Origin: Paragyromitra xinjiangensis
Lineage: Eukaryota; Ascomycota; Pezizomycetes; Pezizales; Discinaceae
Length of the DNA stretch: 64,000 nucleotides
Direction: 5' to 3'
NCBI GenBank assembly: GCA_038503065.1
Contig: JBCAMK010000017.1
Location: 1,550,001 to 1,614,000, forward strand
The notes beneath the pieces were generated by a model. That model was given only the letters and a program-made list of their open reading frames with translations. It was not told where the DNA came from and searched no databases. This document shows, piece by piece, positions 45,807 through 58,315 of this stretch. Position 1 is the first letter of the stretch; each line of letters begins with the position of its first letter. Position numbers and translations under genes: made by a program.

Positions 45807-48800
45807 ATGGGAAAACCAGACGGGTACAGCCACGGGCGCTACGAGTCCTCAGACCATAGATCTCACCACAGGAGAGACTCCGACTCCGATGGCGAGAAGC
45901 GCGAAAGAAGGGAAAGAGGCCATCTAGACGATAGGTCTAGATCTGGCGAGTATGGAAGACCCTCAAGTAAATCTAGGAGCCGCGAGCGCGAGCGAGGCTT
46001 CCCTGCAGACCATGGGTATGGGCGTTATCAAGAAAGTCAGGGCTGGGGCGAGCGCCCGAATATCCAGACTTATGGTCATCCGGGATATGGGGCTCAACCG
46101 CAAACGTACCAACCCTCCCAACCCCCTCAGGGTGGTGCGTATGGTCAGGACGCATACGGGAGTGGGCAGGGAGTGTATGCGTACCAACCGACGTCGCCGC
46201 CCCCGGTACAGTATCAACCTTCTGCATATCAGCAACCTACTTATGGTGGTGGTGCGTATAGCGGATCCTACCAGGCACCGCCGCCGCAGGAGCCGCCCGC
46301 TGGCTACGGGGAAGCTTACAATCAGGGATATCAACCTCCGCCTGGCCCGCCTCCTCCGCAAGGATATGGCTATCATCAGACTGAGTATCGTCCTCAAGAA
46401 CAACCAGCTGCTTATGGCGGATATCCGCCTCCGCCTCCGCAACCAGCTCCGTATGGTAGCCTAGAACAAGGTCCATATAGCCAAGGGTATCAACCCCCGC
46501 CCGGCCCTCCCGCTGGTACCCCAGGATATCACTCCCCACCTCCCAACCCGCCTTACGTTGCTCCAGGTGGCGGAAGCTACGCCCCTGCTACGTACGGGGG
46601 CGCGAGTATAAGCCACGATTACAAACCACAGCATCATTCTGCTCAACAACAGCAACAGGAATCTCAGTCTTCAGGCCATTATGGTTCGGCGGCCCCCTAC
46701 GCTCCTGGAGCCCCAGCCATCCAATCAACGGCAAACCTTAATCCGGCGAACCCCAGTTCGAAACCTCCTGCTGCTGGGTTTGCTGTATCTGCGCTGAATA
46801 CTTTCACTACGGGGTTGAACACGGCATTACATTCGTATGCTAGGACGTTGTTCCCAGCGACGAGTACTCACTCACCTGCAGCTGATATTGGCGCTTCGGG
46901 AGACAGCGGTGCTCCGGCTCAAAGGACAGGTAATAGGTTTGATTCGTTTGCGCCTGTGAGAGGAGGGAATGGCGTCAAGTGGTATGTTGACGGCAAGGAT
47001 TACATGTATGCTGTCAGTACAGCCTTGGAGAGAGCAGAGAAGAGTATCTGGATCATGGACTGTATGTTGTAACTATCCTCGCTAGCACGGCATTGTGAGC
47101 TGATATCTTGTGATAGGGTGGTTGAGTCCCGAGCTTTATTTACGAAGGCCGCCAGCGCTGCACGAAAATTATCGCCTTGACCGCTTGCTCAAGGCAGCTG
47201 CTGAGCGAGGCGTTCATGTCAACATCATTGTGTACAAGGAAGTGGAGAAGGCGTTAACACGTGAGTTCCTTCAACCTACTCTTTCCCCATATATTTCCTC
47301 GCTCATTTCAAAATCTACTCCATCCTCCTCTAAGCCCCTCTCATTCCTGTCTTCCGTTGCTTCTAATGTTGCGCTTCCCCTTGCCTTTTATGGCCTCGAA
47401 AAACTCGAGGCTAAATGCCTATACCCCTCTGACTCCTCGGGAATTCCTACAGTGGACTCTCACCACACAAAAATATACCTTGAGTCGCTGCATCAGAACA
47501 TCTCCGTTTTTAGACACCCCGACCATACACCCAACCAAGCGACAATTCAGAGTGATATCTTTAGCAAGTTCACGACTGGTAAATATACCTTCGGAGACGG
47601 TTTGAAGGGTTTGTACGGCATGAAAGATGGAATTGTCCTGTATTGGGCCCATCATGAGAAACTTTGCTTAGTCGATGGTGAGATTGCGTTCATGGGAGGG
47701 TTGGATCTTTGCTTTGGCCGTTGGGATATGAACCATCACCCTATTGCCGATGCTCACCCAACTGATCTTAACGGGATTCTATTTCCGGGGCAAGACTTTA
47801 ATAATGCTAGGTGATTGCATTCTGTTTGCCAGAAGTGCTTTCAGATGAGCTGTTGCTGATTGAGCTATGACAGGTTAATGGACTTCAACAACGTTAGTAA
47901 ATGGGACCAAAATAAGGTTTCTCGTACTGAAAACTCTCGTATGGGTTGGTCTGATGTCGCCCTTTCTCTCGTTGGACCCTGCGTCAGAGACCTTCAGCGT
48001 CACTTCTTCGACCGTTGGAACTTCATCTACGGTTCGAAGTATTCTGCGCGCAAACAAGAACGCTACCAGCCTCTGGATGAGCGGGTCCTTCAAGGGCCTG
48101 GCTACCACAGACAACAAATCAAACAAAAAATCCATGGCGTCGGTCGCGTAATTCTTGAAGGTGCAGGTCGCTACGAACAGGAGCAAGAGGAGCGAGCGTA
48201 CGGACATGATAGCAGTGGGCGCTTTGATGACTTGGCTGGCGTCCAGTGCCAGATTGTTCGTTCCGCTTCAAAATGGTCCCATAATCTTCCTACGACAGAA
48301 CACTCCATTGCCCATGCGTACATTGAGATTATCTCTGCCGCCAAACATTTCGTCTACATTGAGAATCAGTTCTTCATCACTGCTACAGACGATAAGCAGA
48401 ACCCAATTATGAATAGGATTGGTCGTGCGATTGTCGATCGGATTCTGCGTGCCGCTAAGGAGAAGCAGAAGTTCAGGATCATCGTTGTTATGCCAGCTAT
48501 TCCCGCGTTCGCAGGAGATCTACAGGCTGAGTCGAGCTTGGGGACCAGGGCGATTATGGAGTTTCAGTATCGCTCTATTAACAACGATAGAGGGTTTTCT
48601 ATCATGGAACAGATTGCGAAGGCTGGCGTGGACCCCAAGCAGTATATTCGCTTCTATAATCTAAGGAGTTACGATAGAATTAATACATCCCGGACAATGG
48701 ACCAGACACAGCAGGCGGCAGGCGTGAGCTATAATGTGGCTGCTGCGTCACTAGATCAGCGAGTTGGCGGCGGGTATACCCCAGCAGCTTACGGATATCC

Positions 48801-49830
48801 CCAACCCCACGGGGATGAGTACGCCCGTTACCAGCAAGCGGCTCCAGGAGGCAGCACTGAATTGGATAGCGTTGCTAGGTGCTCTATGCTCAATGGTGGC
48901 GACATCCGTCAAGTTCCATGGACTGGCGACCCAGCAAAGGAGATGGATAGCTACGTTTCTGAAGAGTTGTATATCCATTCTAAGCTACTCATTGCCGATG
49001 ACCGTATCGTTATCTGTGGTTCCGCAAATCTCAACGACCGTTCTCAGCTAGGAGACCACGATTCCGAGATTGCGATCGTTATCGACGACCCCACACCGCT
49101 CCCATCAGCTATGGACGGAGTCCAGTACCAAGCATCCCATTTTGCAGCCACTCTTAGACGACAGATCTTCAGGAAGCATCTCGGTCTAATCCCGGCGCAA
49201 AACCTAACATATGTAGATGAGAACATGGAGCCTGTGCCTGTTCCCAACATCTACGACTTCGACTCGGCAGAGGATAGACTTGTCGCGGATCCGCTCGGCG
49301 AGAATTTCTGGGGATTCTGGAACACCACCGCTAAGACCAACACTGATGCGTTCGGAAAAGCGTTCCACACAGTACCTCACGATTGTGTGCAGAACTGGAG
49401 GCAGTACGAAGAATGGTGGAGTAAATGGTTTGCACCAGGCAAAACGGAGAAAGAAAAGGCCGACAAAGCCAGCAAAGAGAAACCATCTCCAGCGGGTGTT
49501 CCCGCCAAGAAAGAAACTCCCGAAGAAGTAGTTCTTAAAGGACTAGAGGCGGAGAAGGCGAAGCTGGAGGGTGAGAAACTGAAGCCGTTGATCCCATGGG
49601 GTCATGTTGTGAAAGCGGAATTCTCGGACGGTCCGCAGGGAGTGAGGGAGCTTAAGGAACTTCTAAGCCATGTTAGAGGTAATTTGGTTGAGATGCCGTT
49701 GGGCTTTTTGAGGGAGGAGGATATTGCGAAGGAAGGGTTGGAATGTGAGTTTCTTCTCTTTTAGGGATTGTGATGTGTGCCGTGCTGACTTGGTGTAGTG
49801 AATGCGTTGACGGAGACGATTTATACTTAA
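45807..49830 (+). CDS. Phospholipase D, PX/PH-less, with Pro/Tyr/Gln-rich N-terminal extension
   Basis: Five exons: 45807-47061, 47117-47260, 47453-47810, 47874-49744 and 49799-49830, giving about 1219 residues. The first ~380 residues are disordered: charged R/D/E/S, then repeated YQPPPGPPP and YGGYPPPPPQ-like units. The catalytic part opens with NGVKWYVDGKDYMYAVSTAL and WWLSPELYLRRPP. HKD motif 1 is HHEKLCLVDGEIAFMGG; HKD motif 2 is HSKLLIADDRIVICGSANLNDRS. ENQFFI and YWAHHEK are typical. Known reaction: phosphatidylcholine to phosphatidic acid plus choline, or transphosphatidylation, through a phospho-histidine intermediate. The 192-nt intron has a perfect GTGAGT donor and CTACAG acceptor but no stop and a length divisible by three; excising it rebuilds ALTLDSHHTK. 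The last exon gives the ending ELNALTETIYT, replacing a junk tail. Confidence 0.9.
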
Positions 49831-51391
49831 GTTTGTGGTTGGACTCAGTAGTATGCGTATACGGTATTGGAGGTTGGATAAGGGTTGGTTGGATGGGTGG
49901 GCTGCTAGTTGTTTAGCTTTTTTTTGCTTTCCCTTGCTTGTCTACGTGTGGCATCTGTTCTTTTGGCGGAGCTGGAATCGGGAGGATCTTTGTATACCCA
50001 ATTATGAGACAGAACTAGCGCCTGAAACGGAGCTGCTATCTGGAATACCCGGTTAGCCTTTCACGACTAAACGGTTTGGCTATCTGCGTTTGTGATGTGG
50101 ATTGGTGTTCTGGGCCCGAGCGGTCTGCTTCAAAAATCATCTTTCTTAAGCGATCGTAAAAAACTCACTCGACCGGTGTGGTTTAGCCTCACAAATTCAT
50201 CCATAGCTGGCACAATCCAATACATAAAGTGACTTTAAAGTCTACTGGTATCCCAACCTATGCTAGAATAACAGTTTTGGTGGAAGGTAAGAACGAGATC
50301 GGTTGCTATTCTCCAGACTGACAGCATGCCCTATATAAATACTTATGTAGCAAGCAGCCCCTGAAGCCCGTGTGCTCGAATCTCTAATTTCTGCCCCTGA
50401 AGCCACATGCACACCCGTGTTAGGGAGCTTCCAATTTTCAACAGCTTGTAACGAGTTTGGAGTGATATGAACCTTTAAACATTTCCGTACATATAGAACA
50501 GTTCCGCCTGTTGGGATTGGTGGGGGGTGGTTACTTCGTGCGTCAGTCTCATTTCCAGCCTCTAGGCATATAATTGAGCTCATCCGAATCCGCCATTGTC
50601 TTCTCAGGTATTCAGTTAGGTTCTCAATTTTGCGATGGGAGAGGTTGTCTCTACAGTATAATCGTTCTATAATAATACAGCTGGTTTCGTAAATCATATT
50701 CTCACAAGGGGGTTGTTCTTACCAGAAATCAGGCTGCATCTAAAAGAAGTTTCTCTGGGCTCATACGGGCCCTAAATCTGTATCAGCCGGATGTTTTTAT
50801 AACCAGTATACAGCTATAGGGCAATTGTATGTGTGGTAGTACGAATTTCTGCGTCACTAGTTGTCGCTCGATAAGTCAGGCCATTGGATGTTGGGTGAGA
50901 CTTATCCTTGTGGTGTTTTTGTTCATTCGCCTTGGCCAATTGGGCTCTCCTAGCGCTTCTTGCGTTTTAATACTCACGCCACTGATCTAGTATATACGGC
51001 ATCTATTTGGCCCAGACAAGGGCTTAGTGGATTGTCTATATGGAGGTGCGTTTGGCTCCATTTTTCTCTCCATTGCCTACATAATTGGCTCTCTATCCCT
51101 TTTGACCTATAAGGATCAATATATATATGCAATGATGGCATGAGCGATGCTCTACGCTAGAAGTCCTTCATGCATACCCCCAATGACAGAAGTTGGTAGA
51201 GTGATCTCTGGTTGGCTGAAAGCATTTATCAAGAAACTGAAGGGTATTTGTTTGTAGGGAATAGCCGCCTTGCGGAACTTAGAGTTAAGTTGAGTAGAGA
51301 ACAACGAAAATTAGCAGCAATTAAAGTCGATTCAACAACAAGAATTTGAAGGTATGAAACTAGCAGCTTTAGGAAATATATAATACAAGAA
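49831..51391. other. Convergent intergenic region
   Basis: About 1.5 kb between the 3' ends of phospholipase D (+) and the CorA-like gene (-). No supported gene or RNA. Confidence 0.45.
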
Positions 51392-53394
51392 TTAAGAAAG
51401 CTTCTTCGCAACACCGATGGGGGACATTGCGCTTTCTTCGTCTCTGGGCCTCGCCATTCTCTTTTTTTTCCTCTGCCAACATACCATGCCGTACCAAATG
51501 AAAACTACCGATGCGATGATCGCAAAAAACAGACTCACAATAAGAAATGCCAACATCTCCTCGTCAAATTTCAAATGGGACGAGGGGCCTATATGGAAAT
51601 AACCCATTCCGAAGATGGTCTGTTTGAAGAGTCAGTGAGCACTTAATCCACTCCAGTGATGGCGATAGTGGGATATACTGCAGCAAGGCTCACTGGAAGG
51701 TAGAAGATACCACCAAGTACGGTCATCTTCCGCATTATTTCCGTCTCGTTGAGGCTTCTTTTCGCTAAAAAGGTTGTATGTTCAGCTTCTCTGAATTGTT
51801 CTTTGATATTCTCGAATTCGCGAATCCTATGGAACTGGACGGTACCAATTTGTGTTAATGATTTTGTAGCATCAGAGAGTACATAAGTGTCAAACCTACA
51901 AGCCCAGATATTCCTTGAATACGCCCTAGCAATGAGGAAATATTCTTCAAATTTGCTCTGTGTTGGGCCAAGTAAAATGATAGCGGATCTATGAGCTTAT
52001 AGTGATCCGCTTGAGCTTTGACGTCCAATGTAGCATTCTTATCGATACTCCAATACGGTTCGAGCTTCTTTTGCAGAGAAGACAGGACCTCGTAGTTAGA
52101 TTCCAGCGTAGACCGAACAATCAAAACCTTTTCTTCAAAGCTGTGAATCGTCTGACTGTCGAGAAACGTGATCTCAAAGCCGGGATTCTTAGACCCAGCT
52201 TCATACATCAGGGCATTATTCCTCTAATTGCAAATTAGCATAAACGGGTTTCAGATATAGTGAATATGAGTGCTGTACCATTTCGATGAAAGCTTCCTCG
52301 AGGTAATCGACATACAAACCCCAGTTTGCCGTCGCATGCGATACAAAGAGAAGATGCAAGCGAGTAATCTTCTGCAGAGGCTCGTGATCGAGCTGCAACG
52401 AATCATAGATTGACTTCAGTCTCTTTTGAACCGCGTCTGAAGGGTGCAATAGACACCATGTATTTTCCTGAGTCTTGAGATTGTGTTTTTGGTAAACGCC
52501 AGTTCGCCGAATAGACCAGGGATCTGGCCGTTGCGCATGCCTAGAACCGAACTTTCTGCCATGCTTTTCGACAAAACTCAACCCGTAGCAAATTTCTGGA
52601 TGGCCAGCATTAACTTTAGTTGTGTCCCAGCAGGAATTTCAAAACAACCACTCTTAGACAATTTGTACCATGCACGCAAACTTTGGGGCCGCACCTAAAC
52701 AAAGTGGTCGTTTTCAAAGGTGGGAAGTGAAGTGGTTTAATATATTAATACATACCCCAATTGCAACTGTCAAAATTGATAGAGCTAAAATTCTGAAAGG
52801 TTGTCTTGCAACCGTGGGATCGTCGCTCCTTGCCCCCGAAATCGCACAATAGGTCCAAAAACCCAGGAAAAATCTCAAAGTGATCGAGTAATATTCGAAC
52901 CATCTCTTTAGTGATCTGGAGGCAGTCTAACGAATTTCTTCTATGGATATAGCTAGAAACACGGTCAGAACATGTACATTTATCAATCTAATGTCTTTTA
53001 TTCGAGGCTGCCCCGAGAGCTTACAAAATCCGTGACTTTTGTTTTTCCCCATTCTAAAACCAATTTAGCCGAACCATTTCATCAACGGGTAGGCCAGAAA
53101 TCATACCTCTTTCAAGTATGTGTCAAGCGAGTCTGTACCGCGAATGATCTCATGGTATTGTTTCCCTACAACATCACGGTTAGACAGCCCAGAATAATGG
53201 AGTAGCGAGCTTAAAGCTGTACCTTTGTCATCTTTTTTTTCATAGACTTCCAAATTCGTCTGCCCATCGCTTAAAAAAAGGCTTTTTGAATCGTCTGCCA
53301 GCCGTTGATTGTAGGCCTCCCCGTCATGCTGAAATGGATCGTAAGTTGCCAGACTCTGAGGGTAATTCTGAGAGCGTGAGATGGCGCCTGCCAT
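51392..53394 (-). CDS. CorA-like transporter-domain membrane protein, ion motif degenerate
   Basis: Exons on the minus strand: 53394-53107, 53053-53025, 52952-52756, an exon ending at 52279 whose start is unsure (52613 if a 142-nt intron is accepted), 52223-51900, 51834-51679 and 51619-51392; about 518 residues. The fungal CorA-like N-domain is visible: RIFYIHRRNSLDCLQITKEM, then PGFLDLLCDFG, ICYGLSFVEKHG, DPWSIRRTGVYQ and ENTWCLLHPSD. A helical stalk follows (FEEKVLIVRSTLESNYEVLSSL). Two C-terminal membrane helices are LGGIFYLPVSLAATIFGMG and LAFLIVSLFFAIIASVVFIWY. The CorA filter GMN reads GMG, so magnesium transport is doubtful. Between exons 3 and 4 a normal-length intron (to 52695) leaves the wrong frame, so that junction is either an unusually long intron or a lesion. 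Confidence 0.75.
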
Positions 53395-56057
53395 GGTTCC
53401 CGAACTAGTTTACAAAACGAGAGCGCTAGTGTTTGTGCTAGCTTTCAGACTTATATAAATATCAGTTTACCTATAGCTAGGCATATATTCACCCTCGTCA
53501 TGCTGCATGTTACTACGTTCATAATGATACTCATTACCAACACTCAATCAGCGTGCATTGTCGTAAACCCATCTGCTTGTTGGACATAAAAAGAAATTTC
53601 TCTCACTCGATCTCTTGATCGTTGTCCTAGTCCTAAAAATTTTCCTCTGAAAACACGACACGGGGCACTGCAGAATGCAATCGGCGACGATATCAATACC
53701 TCGTTAGCAAAAACCCATCGAAGCAAAGTAACGTGGAGCCAGTTACGAAAAGTCTATGACCACAAAGTTTATCAGAATAAGATCTGCAGATTACCATGCC
53801 CTGTCCTCGGAATTTCCCTTATGCATTCCCCTATCTATAACATAGTTTTGCCATGGTAGCATGCACCATTTACTTGGTTTTATTTCCATGGTAACCAAAA
53901 ATGTTGCTAAACCTGAAACTTGAAGCATGAGCACGGTTTACCCCTGCATGACCAGGATCAACCCAACACCTATATACCCTCTAAGAGTATAGTATTCTCA
54001 TCGAAAGCGATGCTTAGAAAAAGCCAGAGCCTCAAGAACGAAAAGAGTGGGAAAGAGCCACTACCACGAAAGACTTAGGGTTGAATCTCTGTGTTCATTT
54101 AACTCATCAATAAATGGTAGTCCTAGAAAGGAAAGTCGCTAACGGGATCCGGCTTTCAACACAAAAACCCAACCCAATGATATTATTAAACCTCAAAGCT
54201 AGGGAATAATTGATATCTGATGAGAAAATCAAGAAGGGAGTTTGCGGCTGATCTGCAGGGTAAAAAATACGTGTAACATCACCTGTTTGATGAGGTGGCT
54301 GCAGTGAAGAGATTGTACCACCAGCATTAGCACTTAAACCACATGTGATAGAAACCAGTACACCTTTAACTAGGAGTGCGGGTTTATCAAACAGGGGTTT
54401 GTGGGGTCGAGGCTGAACGAATTTTCTTGTGGTGTGTCTGCGCTACAAATTAAAGAGTAAGGTCGAAGAAGCTAGCGCTGTGGACAAGTCTAGGGCTTGT
54501 ACCGGCACGAACTGGGTCACCCAAAACATAAATAATACAAAGCGATTCACCCTCTCAATAGTTGCTTTATTTCGGAATTCGGGCAATACCAAACTTTACT
54601 CTAAGATATGACGTTGGAAATTGTAGAATCGCGTGTTTTTATCACGACTAGCTAACCACGACATTAGCCCTCTTTATGGTGGGCATGCGCATGATCTAAA
54701 TTTATATGTGCATAAGCTAATGCTTACTATAAGCATTTAAACATGGTTAAACTGGCTGCTTGGTCCGGCCTACGAAACCTACATATATAAGCAGCCAAAC
54801 ATCAATAAATATGCTCACTGGGGTATCCACCTCACGAGTCTGATCCATCTATTTCGTATCTAGTACGGAATTACGCACATTTAATCAACGTTAAACCGGA
54901 CGGGGCGAGAGACCTAGACCTACGGTCGCGAGAGGAGGCTCATTCAAGGTATCTGGTCTAAGTTTGCAGTCCTACCGTAATAACTCAGCGGTATATGCCA
55001 AGACCAACCTGAAAGGTAAATTTACTGGTCGTAATTAAGCCCCAATGTGTCTGCGACCAATCCAGAATTAATTCCTGTCACCCAACCCCGTTCGTTATGC
55101 TGCTGAGATATTACGATATACCAAAAACTATTCTGATAAAGTATAGTTTTATGAACTTCATATTAGATGTGCTTTCTCAATCATGATTCTATACGTACGT
55201 AGTTATAATTTTTGATATCGATTCACGCATACGTTTTGATTAAGAAAATGAAAGGTCGATTCTGAGTTGATTCATTTGATACTCTCGAAGAAGGGAAACC
55301 ATGATATATATCCCTTTCCCGACTTTTATAATTATAAGCACATGAACGCAAAATATTGTCCTTGGTGAGAAAATGATTACGAAATGAACAGGCAAAAACA
55401 CCAGGAACAAGAAAAGAAGACTAAGAGGTTTCCGACACTCATGAAAAGAATCTCAATTAACAAGCGGCAGAATCAAAGAGTCGCCCTTTTATACTAACGA
55501 CATAGTAGGTCGGGGGATTACCCTCGTTCGCGGTAGGTAATGGTTGGGAATTTCGATCTCAATTCTTTCTTTAAGACTTCAATTTAGCTCCTCCTTCGAA
55601 ATGAATATATATGAACTCTTGGAAGCATAACTAATATACCGTAGTAACTTCTCTGGGGACTTTAAGCTTCAAAATCTCGCATTGAATCTGCAAACATGCA
55701 AACATTAGTCTTGGAACGTAAGTTTGAGCATGACCTTACACAACCTCAGGCCACGCGCTACGATACTAGTTGTTTATTATACCATGACATCGTAAGGAGA
55801 CTTTTTGCAGAGCTATGGAGATCCCGGGCCCACCAGAGGCCTACACACGAAACTTACCAAGATTGAATAATTGTCTTTGCCGAACAGCTCACACAGAAGA
55901 TCTTCAAGTATGTCCTCGTCGAGATACGGATTTTCGATTATTTGAACGAACCCCATTGTAAAGGCACTTTTCGATCGCGATGAAATACTTGGAATATTAA
56001 AGCCGAAATGTATGAACGTGGATTTTGCGAACTCCTGGTTTAATCTGTCTTAGATTT
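53395..56057. other. Long AT-rich stretch without a recognisable gene
   Basis: About 2.7 kb upstream of the CorA-like gene. Frames are short, AT-rich and motif-free. No tRNA or 5S-like sequence noticed. Confidence 0.45.
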
Positions 56058-56433
56058 CTACCAGCGCCAACATGGTTTCAAGTCTTTAAATTCTACTCTG
56101 CGCGTGATTAAAGTTCTGATAAAACCTGTTTTTCGCGCGCGCCTGCGCATGCATTACAGAAACAAGAGAAGCATCGAATTTCTGTATATATGCCTTACAA
56201 TTAACCTGCAGATAAGAACTTTGACCAACAAAACAAGACCGCTTCTTGAAAGCGGGGTATCCTCCCGAATGTATGGTCGAGGCGTGCGTCTCCCCGCAAA
56301 CCGTGGGCATTTTTAATTCGGGCCGGGCCACACACCATGCTTGTACAGGTAAACCGCTGATGTTTGCAATTTGGGCCGCTTCCGCATGCGCATGGAAGAG
56401 CAACTGCAGGAAAAACAACGCGTACGCTTTCAT
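56058..56433 (-). CDS. Candidate small secreted protein (weak)
   Basis: From the ATG at 56433 the frame starts MKAYALFFLQLLFHAHAEAAQ, a plausible signal peptide. It continues IANISGLPVQAWCVARPELK, then MPTVCGETHAST and KKRSCFVGQSSYLQVNC. Unspliced, it runs to 56086 (115 residues). Removing a 58-nt intron (GTAAGG...GCGCAG) gives a different end with another cysteine (FKDLKPCWRW) and a stop at 56058. The cysteines, size and leader fit a fungal secreted protein, but there is no recognised family and the flanks are AT-rich. The open frame extends further upstream to 56544; I prefer the inner ATG because it begins the signal peptide. Confidence 0.33.
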
Positions 56434-57429
56434 AAACGAAAGATTATGATCGGGAGAAGATGTTAGCCAGCCGCAAAAATATACAGAGAATGAGATAGAA
56501 AAGAAACTTTTCAAACATTGTTGCCCGAGTAATGTATTTGTCACAACATTTCAGGTATACGTAATGCGCATATATTTGTTTATCGCATTCCTAAATATAT
56601 TAATTTTTCCTTCCTTATGCTCGTGGGACTTGAGCGGGTTTGTTCCCTTAAGTGCAGAGAAATTACTAAGCGATCGAAATCCTTTAGCATATATCCCTTA
56701 ATTACTACCACAAATTATGATGGAAGAAACGATGGAGAAGACATGCTAAAGAAAAAACGATTGGGCCACCAAAACATATCTCAATGTGAAACAATCAACA
56801 GCAACCTTGTCGATCGCAAGAAGTCGTGCGTGGCCTAGGCCTTAGTAGCCGGCAATGATGCAGTCCTCTTTTGCTTCAATCAGTGACAAAATTCCATCCC
56901 GATCGGCTAAGCACCTCTCTCCCTAATGGCCTAAATCTAGAACATCCCGAGCTCAGATTCCATGAAGAATTAATTGTTACTGCACTCTATACAGGAAGCA
57001 AACAGTGTTTACGATTAGGATGGGGCGAATGATAAGTCAACACAAAGACTAGCAATCGCAGTAGGTGTGGTGCGCTCACTAGAAATTTGATGATAGGAGA
57101 GACCATCCAAGGAACGCAAAAATGGGCTGATCAACTTCTTGGTCTGCTAGGTATCATACCTTCTCACAAATAACAAATACAGCCGAATCGAGACTGCGGG
57201 ACGACAGCTGCTGCTGGATTGGTCGAGTAGACGTTGAGGCTCAACTACAGCCAGTTAAAAGTAAAGCGATTTTCAGACTTGATGTAGATAGTAAAGATTG
57301 TGATACCTCGCCCAGTGATATACCATTCTATCATAATCATGCAGTCTAGGTCCAGTCGCATTTATTATTTGTGAGAAAATACGGTCATGGTGACCTTTGG
57401 TTGCAATTGGCATGCAGGCTGGGTAAGTA
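56434..57429. other. No gene seen
   Basis: About 1 kb of AT-rich sequence between the weak secreted-protein candidate and the foldback element. Confidence 0.45.
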
Positions 57430-57736
57430 TTTTTAGTTAGCCTCGCTCTGCCAGGCGGTAGATGGGGTTTTGCGTTGCGATGATATTTCGCGCTAAGCCA
57501 TTTTGGGTGCTTCCAGCAACTCCATTCTACCGCCTGGTGCATTTGCTCCCAAAAAGCCTCACGTAAAATTCGCCAAAATTCAAACTTGCTCAATTGCTTG
57601 CGCTCTTTCAATTTGGAGTATATGGAGGGGTAGTAATTAAACCCGACAATTAATTTTACTGTGCGCTACTTAGGTCACAACATAATGGCTGGTAGAGAAG
57701 GAATAAAACACACTAATTTGCGTTGTGGCGTTATTT

Positions 57737-57832
57737 GATGCGCTTACATGTGCTCACATGCGCTTACATGTGCTCAAATGCGCTTACATGTGCTCACATG
57801 CGCTGACATGCGCTGACATGCGCTGACATGCG
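57737..57832 (+). repeat. 10-bp tandem array, left arm of foldback element
   Basis: ATGCGCTTAC, ATGTGCTCAC and ATGCGCTGAC units alternate for about nine and a half copies. The opposite arm carries only about five. Confidence 0.85.
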
Positions 57833-58261
57833 TCCTAGAGAGATTCTGGGCCCAGGAATCGATTTTAGATATCTATTTGACTGCGCGAAACCTCTTTGTG
57901 CATGATATTGCATATGGAGTAGGTCAAAAATGACTGCCAAGGAGTGCCAAGGAAGCGATATACATTGAATCTTGTCTCAATCAGACCTCCTATAGGGAAA
58001 CAGATACCAAATATTGATTCAGAACATCAGATATATTTCTAATTAACCTTAGTATCGTGTTTTTGCATCACAGTGCTGTCTGTTGAATACTAATAAACCC
58101 TAAAAGATACCTTTTTCGGCACTCCTTGGCACTCCTTGGCGCATCTTGGGGGCTCCTTGGCACTACTTTTGGACCTATTCTAGTGCAATATTATGTACAA
58201 AGAGATTTCGCGCAGTCAAATAGATATCTAAAATCAATTCCTAGACTCAAAATCCCGCTAG

Positions 58262-58315
58262 AGTGCATGTCAGCGCATGTGAGCGCATGTGAGCATATGT
58301 AAGCACAAGTGAGTA
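58262..58315 (-). repeat. 10-bp tandem array, right arm of foldback element
   Basis: Reverse complement of the left-arm decamers (ATGCGCTGAC-like), about five copies, more diverged. Confidence 0.8.

Noticed and set aside
47261..47452. Reading the 192-nt segment of phospholipase D as coding
   Set aside because: Strong GTGAGT/CTACAG borders and the restored ALTLDSHHTK favour an intron, although retention stays possible.
52585..52700. Alternative CorA-like exon ending AIQKFATG
   Set aside because: It terminates the protein before the PWSIRR and TWCLLHPSD blocks that follow in the family pattern.
57720..57835. CRISPR-like array
   Set aside because: Contiguous 10-bp tandem units with no spacers, in a eukaryotic foldback element.
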